Source: Acidobacteriota bacterium (GTDB lineage Bacteria; Acidobacteriota; Terriglobia; Terriglobales; Acidobacteriaceae). From it: 16,232 nucleotides of DNA. The DNA lies in NCBI GenBank assembly GCA_021802085.1, contig JAKAAZ010000066.1:1-16232 (forward strand), in the 5' to 3' direction. Shown here in pieces: positions 8,087-14,939 of this stretch (position 1 is its first letter; each line of letters opens with the position of its first letter). The notes under the pieces were generated by a model. The model was not told the DNA's origin. It worked only from the letters and a program-made list of their open reading frames with translations, and did not search any database. The position numbers were made by a program, and so were the translations under genes.

Positions 8087-10051
8087 ATGCCAACGATCTT
8101 GAGTGAACTGTTCCAAACACGAAGCGTTCTTTGCGATGGCGCCATGGGCACCATGCTCTATGAACGCGGTATATTCATTCATCGTTGCTATGACGAATTG
8201 AATCTTTCGCAACCGGACCTGATTCGGGCGATCCATGAGGAATACCTGCAAGCTGGGGCGGAGATTGTCGAAACCAACACGTTCGGAGGCAATCGATACC
8301 GGCTGCAACGCCACGGACTCCAGGACAAGGTCCACGAGATCAACCTGGCTGGCGCGCAGGTGGCCCGGAAGGCCGTCGACCAGTTGCTGGACAAACAGGC
8401 AACCCGGGCCTATGTTGCCGGCGCCGTTGGCCCCCTTGGGATGCAGATTGAGCCGCTGGGAAAGGTCTCCCTTGAAGAAGCCCGGGAAGCGTTTGCCGAG
8501 CAAATCCGTGCTTTGGCCGAAGGCGGCGTCGATCTGCTGGTGCTGGAGACGATGACCTCGCTCAATGAGGTTCGCCAAGCTATCCTGGCGGCGCGGGAAA
8601 CAGCGCCGAATTTGGCTGTCCTCGCCATGGTGACGATCGATGAAGATGGAAACGCGCTGGATGGTTCCTCGCCGGAGATGGCGGCGAGAAAACTGACGGA
8701 GTGGGGCGTGGACGCGGTGGGTTGCAACTGCAGCGTGGGACCGGCAACCATTTTAAGCGCAATTGAGCGGATGAGGACGGCGACGGCGCTGCCCCTGGTT
8801 GCAATGCCCAACGCGGGGATGCCTCGCGCCGTCGATGGGCGAAACATCTATCTTTGCTCGCCGGAATACATGGCCAGCTTTGTGCGCAAATTTGCGCAGG
8901 CTGGGGTGCAGTTTGTCGGGGGATGTTGCGGCACAACGCCCAGCCACATTCGCGCCATGCGGTCCGCGTTGCGGGCACTGGAGGCTCGCAAAAGTGGGCC
9001 GGTCGCGCCCGCCGCCGTGAGCGTGCAGAATGCGGTGGCGCCGCCGCCGCTGGAACAGCGGTCGAAGCTTGGCTCAGACCTTGTCGCCGGCAAGTTCATC
9101 GCCCTGGTCGAGATCGTGCCTCCGCGCGGCATCAGTGCCCGGCGCGAACTCGAGGCCGCGGCCATGCTGGCGCAGCATGGAGTGGAAGCGATCAACGTTC
9201 CGGACTCGCCTCGCGCCTCGGCACGCATGAGCGCGTTGAGCCTGTGTTTGCAAGTGCAGCAGCAGGTTGGCATCGAAAGCGTTCTGCATTACACCTGCCG
9301 CGACCGCAATGTGCTCAGCATTCAATCGGACCTGCTGGGCGCTGCTTCCCTGGGCTTGCGCAACATCCTTTGTTTGACGGGCGACCCGCCCAAGCTAGGG
9401 AATTATCCCGATGCCACGGCGGTATTCGACGTGGATGCAATTGGTCTCGTCAACATTGTTCGCAACCTGAATTGCGGACTGGACATCGGCGGCAATTCCA
9501 TCGGCGCTTCGACCGGGTTTGCTATCGGCGTTGCTGCCAATCCCGGAGTGCCGGACATCGATAATGAAGTTCGTCGCTTCGCCTATAAAGTGGAAGCCGG
9601 CGCGGAATATGCCATCACGCAGCCGGTCTTCGATCTGCGGCTGCTGGAAGCATTCCTCAAACGCGTGGAGCAATTTCATCTTCCAGTGATCGCTGGGATC
9701 TGGCCGCTTGTCAGTCTGCGCAACGCGGAGTTTATGCGGAACGATCTGCGCGTATTTGTCCCGGACGACATCCTGTTGCGCATGCAGCAAGCCGAAACGC
9801 CGGAACTGGCACGGGCCGAGGGAGTGAAGATCGCGCAGGAAATGCTGGCGGCTGCGCGCGGCATGGTACAGGGCGTGCAGGTGAGCGCACCCGCTGGCCG
9901 CTTCGAAGCAGCATTGACGGTAATGGAGAGTGTACTGCGCGACAATTCCGCTTCCGCCAAAATGGAAGAGGACGTGCGCGGATTGACATTGAAAACGGGT
10001 CGGGAAACGGGCCTGAAAGAGAAACAGGGAGTCGACCTTGGCAAACTTTGA
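8087..10051 (+). CDS. Bifunctional homocysteine S-methyltransferase / 5,10-methylenetetrahydrofolate reductase
   Basis: Two-domain cytoplasmic enzyme of the methionine/one-carbon pathway, like B. subtilis YitJ. Residues 1-~295 form a homocysteine methyltransferase TIM barrel that opens with LCDGAMGTML (15-24). Its zinc-binding cysteines are C215 (in VGCNC, 211-215) and C280/C281 (in VGGCCGT, 277-283). Residues ~330-620 form a MetF-type reductase that uses FAD to make 5-methyl-THF: VEIVPPRG (341-348) carries the expected catalytic Glu (E342), followed by LTGDPPK (430-436) and ITQPVFD (510-516). The linker at about 300-330 is Ala/Pro-rich. The 654-residue length is slightly above YitJ because of linker and C-terminal tail. 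There is no cobalamin-binding or reactivation domain, so it is not a full MetH. The start at 8087 fits the family N-terminus although no Shine-Dalgarno sequence is visible. Its last 14 bases overlap xseB. Confidence 0.93.
   Translation: MPTILSELFQTRSVLCDGAMGTMLYERGIFIHRCYDELNLSQPDLIRAIHEEYLQAGAEIVETNTFGGNRYRLQRHGLQDKVHEINLAGAQVARKAVDQLLDKQATRAYVAGAVGPLGMQIEPLGKVSLEEAREAFAEQIRALAEGGVDLLVLETMTSLNEVRQAILAARETAPNLAVLAMVTIDEDGNALDGSSPEMAARKLTEWGVDAVGCNCSVGPATILSAIERMRTATALPLVAMPNAGMPRAVDGRNIYLCSPEYMASFVRKFAQAGVQFVGGCCGTTPSHIRAMRSALRALEARKSGPVAPAAVSVQNAVAPPPLEQRSKLGSDLVAGKFIALVEIVPPRGISARRELEAAAMLAQHGVEAINVPDSPRASARMSALSLCLQVQQQVGIESVLHYTCRDRNVLSIQSDLLGAASLGLRNILCLTGDPPKLGNYPDATAVFDVDAIGLVNIVRNLNCGLDIGGNSIGASTGFAIGVAANPGVPDIDNEVRRFAYKVEAGAEYAITQPVFDLRLLEAFLKRVEQFHLPVIAGIWPLVSLRNAEFMRNDLRVFVPDDILLRMQQAETPELARAEGVKIAQEMLAAARGMVQGVQVSAPAGRFEAALTVMESVLRDNSASAKMEEDVRGLTLKTGRETGLKEKQGVDLGKL
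10026..10031 (+). promoter_or_regulatory. Shine-Dalgarno AGGGAG deciding the TTG start of xseB
   Basis: AGGGAG lies 6 bases before the TTG at 10038, inside the coding region of the upstream enzyme. Ideal spacing, together with the XseB N-terminal consensus, supports the unusual start codon. Confidence 0.65.
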
Positions 10052-10268
10052 AGAGTCTTTGAAACAGTTGGAAGCAATCATCGACAAGCTGGAACGCGGC
10101 GACCTGCCGCTAGAAGAGTCGGTGCGGCTGTTCGAGGAAGGCGTCAAACTATCGAATGCCTGCAAGGGTGATTTGGAAGCGGCGGAAGGCAAGATCCAGA
10201 TACTTCTCAAGCAAAAGGATGGGAGCCGCAAGGCGGAGTCGTTTCCGCAAGCCGATGAGCAGAACTAG
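10038..10268 (+). CDS. xseB: Exodeoxyribonuclease VII small subunit XseB
   Basis: Small subunit of ExoVII, which degrades single-stranded DNA in both directions in complex with several XseB chains per XseA. The 76 residues match family size. The conserved core NFEESLKQLEAIIDKLERGD followed by LPLEESVRLFEEGVKL (residues 3-38) is a near-textbook XseB helical hairpin, and the tail is polar and disordered. Translation starts at TTG (10038), supported by AGGGAG 6 bases upstream; the next in-frame methionine would remove the core. The 14-base overlap with the methyltransferase/reductase gene implies coupled translation. xseA is not in the window, so the two ExoVII subunits may be encoded apart, or xseA sits outside the view. 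Confidence 0.93.
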   Translation: MANFEESLKQLEAIIDKLERGDLPLEESVRLFEEGVKLSNACKGDLEAAEGKIQILLKQKDGSRKAESFPQADEQN

Positions 10269-10338
10269 TCCGGCGAGGGAGATGTTTCCTTACTTGGCAT
10301 TGGCGAAACTCATGATTGGTTCTGTCGGATGTTAGAGC

Positions 10339-10460
10339 GAGTCATTCTGAGCGCAGCGAAGAATCCAGAGGGTGATGACAGAGTTTACTATATGCATATC
10401 GTCTGGATTCTTCACTTCGGTCGCGTCGCCCAGGCGACCGACCTCCCTTCAGAATGACTC
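10339..10460. repeat. Nested palindromic intergenic element (GTCATTCTGAGCG-type)
   Basis: Outer perfect 12-base inverted repeats GAGTCATTCTGA (10339-10350) and TCAGAATGACTC (10449-10460) enclose a second perfect pair, GAAGAATCCAGA (10358-10369) and TCTGGATTCTTC (10402-10413). The centre contains the perfect palindrome ATATGCATAT (10390-10399). The right arm is longer than the left because it carries its own 8-bp hairpin, TCGGTCGC (10417-10424) with GCGACCGA (10434-10441). From memory, the GTCATTCTGAGCGnAGCGAAGAATC core is a recurrent intergenic sequence in Acidobacteria and some other phyla, so this is probably a REP/MITE-like dispersed repeat. The position between convergent 3' ends is typical of REP elements. 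No transposase or target duplication is visible. Confidence 0.85.
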
Positions 10461-10541
10461 CAAACCACAAATCACCACACAAACTGTAAATCTGCTCTAG
10501 GAGTGTGTCGCTCATAAGAGTTGGAAATTTGATAAACCACA

Positions 10542-10592
10542 TAGAATCAATAACCTACCAAACGTGGTAGATTTGGTGAATTGTTGATTCTA
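10542..10592. repeat. Imperfect 51-base palindrome with inner 6-bp hairpin
   Basis: Perfect outer arms TAGAATCAA (10542-10550) and TTGATTCTA (10584-10592) flank CTACCA-AACG-TGGTAG (10555-10570), an exact 6-bp stem with a 4-base loop placed towards the left arm. It lies 36 bases past the stop of the acyl-CoA dehydrogenase gene and could act as that gene's terminator: the minus-strand sequence beyond it is T-rich but lacks a clean T run. It could also be an operator or part of a second mobile repeat. Its sequence is unlike the adjacent GTCATTCTGAG element. Confidence 0.55.
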
Positions 10593-10628
10593 AACGACGA
10601 AAAATCTATGCCCGACAGGCTCCTAGGG

Positions 10629-11798
10629 CTACATCACCATCTTGGCAATGGTAGCCAGCTGCATGTTCGAAGTGCCTTCATAAATCTTTCCAATTTTCGA
10701 GTCGCGGAAGAGCTTCTCGACCGGATAGTCTTTGACAAAGCCGTAGCCGCCAAACACTTCGACAGCCTGGCTGGCCACGCGTTCGGCGACCTGCGAAGCA
10801 AAGTATTTTGTCATCGCAGCCTCCTTCAGAAAATCCAGCTTGGCATCCTTTAACCGCGCGGCGTTGTAGACCATGAGGCGCGCGGCTTCAATGTCGACCG
10901 CAAGTTCTGCGAGTTGAAACTGGATGGCCTGAAAGTCGGCGATCGGCTTGCCAAACTGCTTCCGCTCCTTGGCATACCGTGCAGCGTGATTCCAGGCTCC
11001 TTGAGCGAGGCCGAGCATTTGCGCGCCAATTCCTATGCGACCCTCATTCAAAGTTTCGATGGCGATCTTGTACCCCTTCCCCGCTTCGCCCAGCAGATTC
11101 GTAGCCGGAACTTTGCAGTCTTCCAACACCACTTCACAGGTACTGGAGGCGCGAATGCCGAGCTTGTCTTCCTTTTTCCCGAGCGTGAAGCCGGGAAAGC
11201 TCTTCTCCACCAGAAACGCGTGAATTCCCTTGTATCCGGCTGCGGGATCGACGGTGGCAAACACAATAAACAATTCCGCTTCCTTGCCATTCGTGATCCA
11301 GAGCTTCTGGCCGTTCAATACATATTGGTCGTCCTTCTTCTCTGCCCGCGCCTGCAACGCGAATGCATCGGAGCCAGAGGCGGCTTCGCTGAGCGCGTAG
11401 GCACCGACCCATTCCTTCGCCATCCGCGGCAGATAGCGCTGCTTTTGCTCATCCGTACCCCAGCGCAGCAGCGCGTTGATGACCAGCGTGTTCTGTACGT
11501 CGACCAGGACGCCGACGGAAGGATCGACGGCGGAAATTTCCTCAACTGCAAGAATGACTTCAAAGAACGTGCCGCTGGAGCCGCCGTAGGCCTCGGGAAT
11601 TTCCATGCCCATCAATCCCAATTCAAATAGCTGACGAATCAGAGAGACATCCATCTTCTGGTGCTCATCCATTTCGCGTACCAGCGGGCTGATAGTCTCG
11701 CGAGCAAACTGGCGCACGCTGTCGCGGAACAGGGTTTCATCCTCGGTCAAATACTTGCGGCCCGCGGTCCCGGAAACGTAGTGGGGGATGCTCGCCAT
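10629..11798 (-). CDS. Acyl-CoA dehydrogenase, short/branched-chain (ACADSB-like)
   Basis: FAD enzyme that makes the first double bond in beta-oxidation of short-chain or 2-methyl-branched acyl-CoA (isoleucine/valine or fatty-acid breakdown) in the cytoplasm, passing electrons to ETF. All 389 residues align with the family: N-terminal helical domain to about 130, the beta-domain signature GAYALSEAASGSD (FAD-contacting region) near 132-144, NGQKLWITNG at about 157-166, and the C-terminal helical domain. The expected catalytic base is E374 in KIYEGTSNMQ. DVQNTLVINALLRWGT, LGIRASSTCEV and LNEGRIGIGAQMLGLAQG closely resemble human short/branched-chain ACAD, so that subgroup is favoured over isovaleryl- or glutaryl-CoA types. 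The ATG is supported by GAGGTGA, 4 bases upstream. It is downstream of the PIG-L gene on the same strand but has a convincing promoter in the 144-base gap. Confidence 0.94.
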   Translation of the reverse strand: MASIPHYVSGTAGRKYLTEDETLFRDSVRQFARETISPLVREMDEHQKMDVSLIRQLFELGLMGMEIPEAYGGSSGTFFEVILAVEEISAVDPSVGVLVDVQNTLVINALLRWGTDEQKQRYLPRMAKEWVGAYALSEAASGSDAFALQARAEKKDDQYVLNGQKLWITNGKEAELFIVFATVDPAAGYKGIHAFLVEKSFPGFTLGKKEDKLGIRASSTCEVVLEDCKVPATNLLGEAGKGYKIAIETLNEGRIGIGAQMLGLAQGAWNHAARYAKERKQFGKPIADFQAIQFQLAELAVDIEAARLMVYNAARLKDAKLDFLKEAAMTKYFASQVAERVASQAVEVFGGYGFVKDYPVEKLFRDSKIGKIYEGTSNMQLATIAKMVM

Positions 11799-11827
11799 GC
11801 TTCACCTCGAATCCAATCAAAGTGGGT

Positions 11828-11873
11828 GAAAACTCCTGAGTGTAGCACCGGCAAGCGGTGGCTGGAAAACTCC
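11828..11873 (-). promoter_or_regulatory. Promoter of the acyl-CoA dehydrogenase gene, flanked by a 9-base direct repeat
   Basis: Minus-strand TTTCCA (11868-11863), an 18-base spacer and TACACT (11844-11839) form a fair sigma70-type promoter, 40 bases upstream of the ATG. GGAGTTTTC occurs twice in direct orientation (11873-11865 and 11836-11828), 37 bases apart. One copy overlaps the -35 and the other lies just past the -10, at about the start site. The upstream copy is part of TGGA-GTTT-TCCA, a small palindrome. This placement suggests a repressor operator, possibly sensing acyl-CoA, but the regulator is unknown. Confidence 0.5.
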
Positions 11874-11942
11874 ACGCCGTCAGGCACCGTCCTCATGACG
11901 ACGCTGATCGCGCGTAAATCGAACACACCATGTACATCCAAT

Positions 11943-14774
11943 TCACTGGCTGCCGGTAGGGGATAGTTTCCGCATCCCAGGATTGCCGGACAGACTCAAC
12001 AGATTCGCAAAAATACGAAACGCTCCGGGAACGCCTTCCGGCAGTTGACGATAGAGGGCATAGGCATCGTAGACATAGAAGCCTTTGCCATAGGGAGCCA
12101 GCAGCAGGCCCCCTTTTTGCGGCGTCTGGCCTGGATCATGCGTTTCCGTAAGAGCCGCATAACGTGGGTCCCACGAACTCATCAACCCATGGCCGCGTTC
12201 TTCCACCCAGCCATCAAAATCGCGAACCGTTATTTTGTTAGGCCAGGTCAATGCCGGATAGTTCGGCTGAAGCAGAACCACATTGGCTGTTTCATCGATG
12301 ACCTTTTCCGGATTGTTACTGAGTTGATATGGATAGGGCCCAAAATTATGGTCGAATTCCGGCGTGTTGTACTGAACGATCAACGTGCCTCCGTCATGAA
12401 CATATTGCAGCAGACGCGCGTTGTATGTCTTGAGTTCGGGGCGGACAGCATAGGCACGCACGCCAAGAACAATTGCGTTGAAACTATCTAGGTCGCCTGC
12501 TGCAATTTCCTGTGGAGAAAGAAAATGCACATGGATGCCAATGTCCTCCAGAGAACTCGGCACGCTATCGCCACTGCCAGTTACATATCCAACCGTCAGG
12601 CTGGATGGAAGATGGATATCGACGCCGGTCGTCCGATACGTAGCGTCCCGATAATATGGATACGGGCGAATCCCTACATAGCCGATAGAAGTTGATCCCG
12701 AGCTATACGTCTTGCCTTGATAGACGGCAGCAGCCGTAATTGTGTATTGTCTGGTCTCGACCCCTTTCGGCATCACATCAAATTCAATGTTTTGCTCATC
12801 GCCGTCCTGCTGGCTCGTGAAGTTTGCCTTGGCGGGAATCGATGTCCACCCAGCGGGTAGATGCAGAGCGACACTTCCCGTAGCTGGACCTTGTACATTG
12901 CTATGAATTAGCACTGCAATCTTGAGGAACTTACTGGTGAGCGGAACAATGCCAGCAATTGGAGAGACCCACACGGAAATCGCTGGAGATACTATGAGGG
13001 GATTCATCACTGGTCCGAAACCTGTGATGTGATGAACGGTTTGCACCACCTGGTCAAGCACCACCTGCGCACCGCCATAAGCGAATGTCGCTTGTGCCGA
13101 CAATGGATAGGGCATGAAGGAATGGTTGAGATAGGCGGGGCTGGAAAGATTGTAGTAAGGCTGTTCTAAGTTCGGGCGGGTGAAGTATGGCTTGGTAATG
13201 GTTGCATTGTTCGAAACAGTAACTCCGAAGTCCACATTTTCCACTTTGCTTCCAGCCAGCGTGGTGGGCGGAGCGCCGCGCAGATGCACGGTCCAGTTCT
13301 TGTCCGGCGTGGTAACAAGCTGCACATCTTTCACAGCTACCGAATCGGGCCCCTGGTTTGCCAGATGCAGATGCACGCTAAAACTTTGACCGGGAATTGC
13401 CGCCTGAAACGTATCCGACGAACCGCCGTAACGCCCCAGATCCGATGGGCCCGCATCGTTCGAGACGACCGCTTCGATACTGAGTCCAAGCGCCTGCACC
13501 AGAGCGGTGTTGAACTGTACGCGTTTGGTATTCAGTTCATGGAGCATATTGTAGCGGGCAGATCCCGGCAGAGATTTCTGCTGGATTTCCTGAATCAGCG
13601 CTTCGGTCTGCAGGAGTCCGTTGGCCAAATCCGGCGCGATCTTTTCCGGGGATGCGACAGAATAATTCTGGATCGCGTGCTCGACCAGAGAATTGATGGA
13701 CAAGAGCCGGTCGCGAATCCAACCCTGTTGGCTGCTGGGAGCATAGTCCGCAATTCCCATCAGGGAGACATCAATTCCGTCAAAGAAGTTCGTCTCGGTG
13801 GGGGTGGTGGCAACCCGGGACGCATAGAGGTGGTACCCGGTGAAGGATGGTCCAGCGGCAGGAATGCCGTAGCCGCCGTTTTGTGATTTTTGCTGGCCCC
13901 AACCCTGGCGAGCAATCTGCAAATACGAAAGACCGAGAGCCGGATCATATTGCCCCTCCGGTATCTCCAGCGTGACGGGCGGCTTCCCTTCTATCCAGGT
14001 GTCGTAAACATAGTTGCGAAACCGAGCTGAAGCCCAGTGGCCTGTAGCGTAATCGTAGACTCCCTTGGACGTGACGGAGGCAAATGGCTCCCGAGCATAC
14101 ACCTTCAGCGGGGCCCAGGGGAGCAGCCCGGCGCGAATTTGATCCGGGAACACATCCGGGTCAGCGGCCGCCTTATAAACTTCCTGGGCCATTTCGCCGG
14201 CTACCTGGTGCTGTCCGTGCCCATCGGAAACGCTGCCGGCAAAGACGGAGGTAACAACCAGCGGGCGAGTCATCCGCACGACGCGCACGGAGTCGTACAG
14301 GACGCGATCATATCCCCATTTCTGCAGGGCTTCTTCTTTCGTTTTCGTAAAGCCGAAGTCCGCGACACGTGACCAATATTGATGCGCACCATAGTACTGG
14401 TCAGCGGCCAGCAGCTCCTCTGTGCGCAAGACTCCTAGCTGGTCCCAGAAATCCGACGACATCACATTCTGGCCGCCTTCCCCGCGATTGAGTGTGAACA
14501 ACGTAGTATCGGCGCCGACATCGCGACTCTCATACGTAAGCATTCCGCCATCTTCATCGTCCGGATGGGCGGTAAATAGAATGAGGCTGGCCCGTGTATG
14601 CAGTTTGCGCAAACTCTGCCAAAGTGCCGCGGCACCACGGTCGATCGCGATGGGGTGAACATTTGGGTCGGCTTCTACTTTTGCCGGGGTTTGAGCGAAA
14701 GCTGGTATCGTGATCCATGCGAGAAACAATAGAAACGTGTTCGCGATGATTTTCCTTAGCCTGTTCCGATTCAT
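11943..14774 (-). CDS. Large secreted PIG-L family (LmbE-like) deacetylase with C-terminal accessory domains
   Basis: Predicted exported zinc-dependent N-acetylsugar deacetylase, substrate unknown. The ATG at 14774 is preferred over the upstream in-frame one (14879) because AAAGG lies 7 bases before it and it opens a clean Sec signal (NRNRLRK, hydrophobic 10-24, cleavage after AFA-27). That gives 943 residues. The PIG-L domain (about 60-260) has LFTAHPDDEDGG (66-77; H70 and D73 zinc ligands, D72 base), LNRGEGGQN (95-103) and HGQHQ (186-190; H189 third ligand). A helical segment (340-430) follows, then an Ig-like domain (455-520), a second beta-sandwich resembling NEW3 (600-705; HLPAGWTSIPAKANF), and a glutaminase-like alpha/beta domain (725-930) with no nucleophilic Cys. 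The protein has no cysteine at all. It is divergent from an amino-acid permease. A role in trimming extracellular aminosugars is inference. Confidence 0.88.
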   Translation of the reverse strand: MNRNRLRKIIANTFLLFLAWITIPAFAQTPAKVEADPNVHPIAIDRGAAALWQSLRKLHTRASLILFTAHPDDEDGGMLTYESRDVGADTTLFTLNRGEGGQNVMSSDFWDQLGVLRTEELLAADQYYGAHQYWSRVADFGFTKTKEEALQKWGYDRVLYDSVRVVRMTRPLVVTSVFAGSVSDGHGQHQVAGEMAQEVYKAAADPDVFPDQIRAGLLPWAPLKVYAREPFASVTSKGVYDYATGHWASARFRNYVYDTWIEGKPPVTLEIPEGQYDPALGLSYLQIARQGWGQQKSQNGGYGIPAAGPSFTGYHLYASRVATTPTETNFFDGIDVSLMGIADYAPSSQQGWIRDRLLSINSLVEHAIQNYSVASPEKIAPDLANGLLQTEALIQEIQQKSLPGSARYNMLHELNTKRVQFNTALVQALGLSIEAVVSNDAGPSDLGRYGGSSDTFQAAIPGQSFSVHLHLANQGPDSVAVKDVQLVTTPDKNWTVHLRGAPPTTLAGSKVENVDFGVTVSNNATITKPYFTRPNLEQPYYNLSSPAYLNHSFMPYPLSAQATFAYGGAQVVLDQVVQTVHHITGFGPVMNPLIVSPAISVWVSPIAGIVPLTSKFLKIAVLIHSNVQGPATGSVALHLPAGWTSIPAKANFTSQQDGDEQNIEFDVMPKGVETRQYTITAAAVYQGKTYSSGSTSIGYVGIRPYPYYRDATYRTTGVDIHLPSSLTVGYVTGSGDSVPSSLEDIGIHVHFLSPQEIAAGDLDSFNAIVLGVRAYAVRPELKTYNARLLQYVHDGGTLIVQYNTPEFDHNFGPYPYQLSNNPEKVIDETANVVLLQPNYPALTWPNKITVRDFDGWVEERGHGLMSSWDPRYAALTETHDPGQTPQKGGLLLAPYGKGFYVYDAYALYRQLPEGVPGAFRIFANLLSLSGNPGMRKLSPTGSQ

Positions 14775-14939
14775 GCAATTACCTTTGAGTATGACAAGAT
14801 GGTGGCGATTCTGAAACCTGCAACTTGATTTGGCATTCGTCCGGCGCCGATGCGCTCCGCGGTGAATTTCCATCTTCACGATTTTAAGGTATCTCCATAA
14901 TCTCAGACTCGGAGTTGTTTCCTACACTGAAGCATCGAC
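14775..14939. promoter_or_regulatory. Divergent promoter region between PIG-L deacetylase and permease genes
   Basis: 165 bases separate the two divergent starts. On the plus strand TACACT (14923-14928) ends 11 bases before the permease ATG, again with no Shine-Dalgarno sequence. On the minus strand CATACT lies about 13 bases before AAAGG and is a weaker candidate -10. No -35 box or convincing palindrome was found. An in-frame extension of the PIG-L gene into this region (to 14879) is open but unlikely to be translated. Confidence 0.35.

Larger units (their letters stand above)
10269..10628. other. 360-base gene-free gap between convergent genes
   Basis: Lies between the 3' ends of xseB (+) and the acyl-CoA dehydrogenase (-). 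It holds two palindromic elements, listed separately, at 10339-10460 and 10542-10592. The remaining stretches (10269-10338, 10461-10541 and 10593-10628) show no gene, RNA or clear terminator. The part after 10461 is visibly more AT-rich than the neighbouring genes. Confidence 0.8.

Noticed and set aside
9395..10231. 278-codon minus-strand open frame across the reductase domain and xseB
   Set aside because: Lies opposite two well-identified genes; composition is that of an antisense frame and no motif is present.
10342..10542. 66-codon minus-strand frame inside the repeat element
   Set aside because: Almost wholly made of the palindromic repeat; such frames arise repeatedly from the repeat itself.
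10339..10592. CRISPR array or tRNA/attachment site in the convergent gap
   Set aside because: No regularly spaced direct repeats, no cloverleaf, and no integrase nearby; the structure is inverted repeats only.
11747..11941. 64-codon minus-strand frame (TTG start) filling the PIG-L/ACAD gap
   Set aside because: It runs through the dehydrogenase promoter and start, begins with TTG and has no ribosome-binding site or known domain, so it is probably chance.
14775..14879. 35-residue N-terminal extension of the PIG-L gene
   Set aside because: It would bury the signal peptide behind a basic, His/Arg-rich stretch, and the downstream ATG has a good Shine-Dalgarno sequence.
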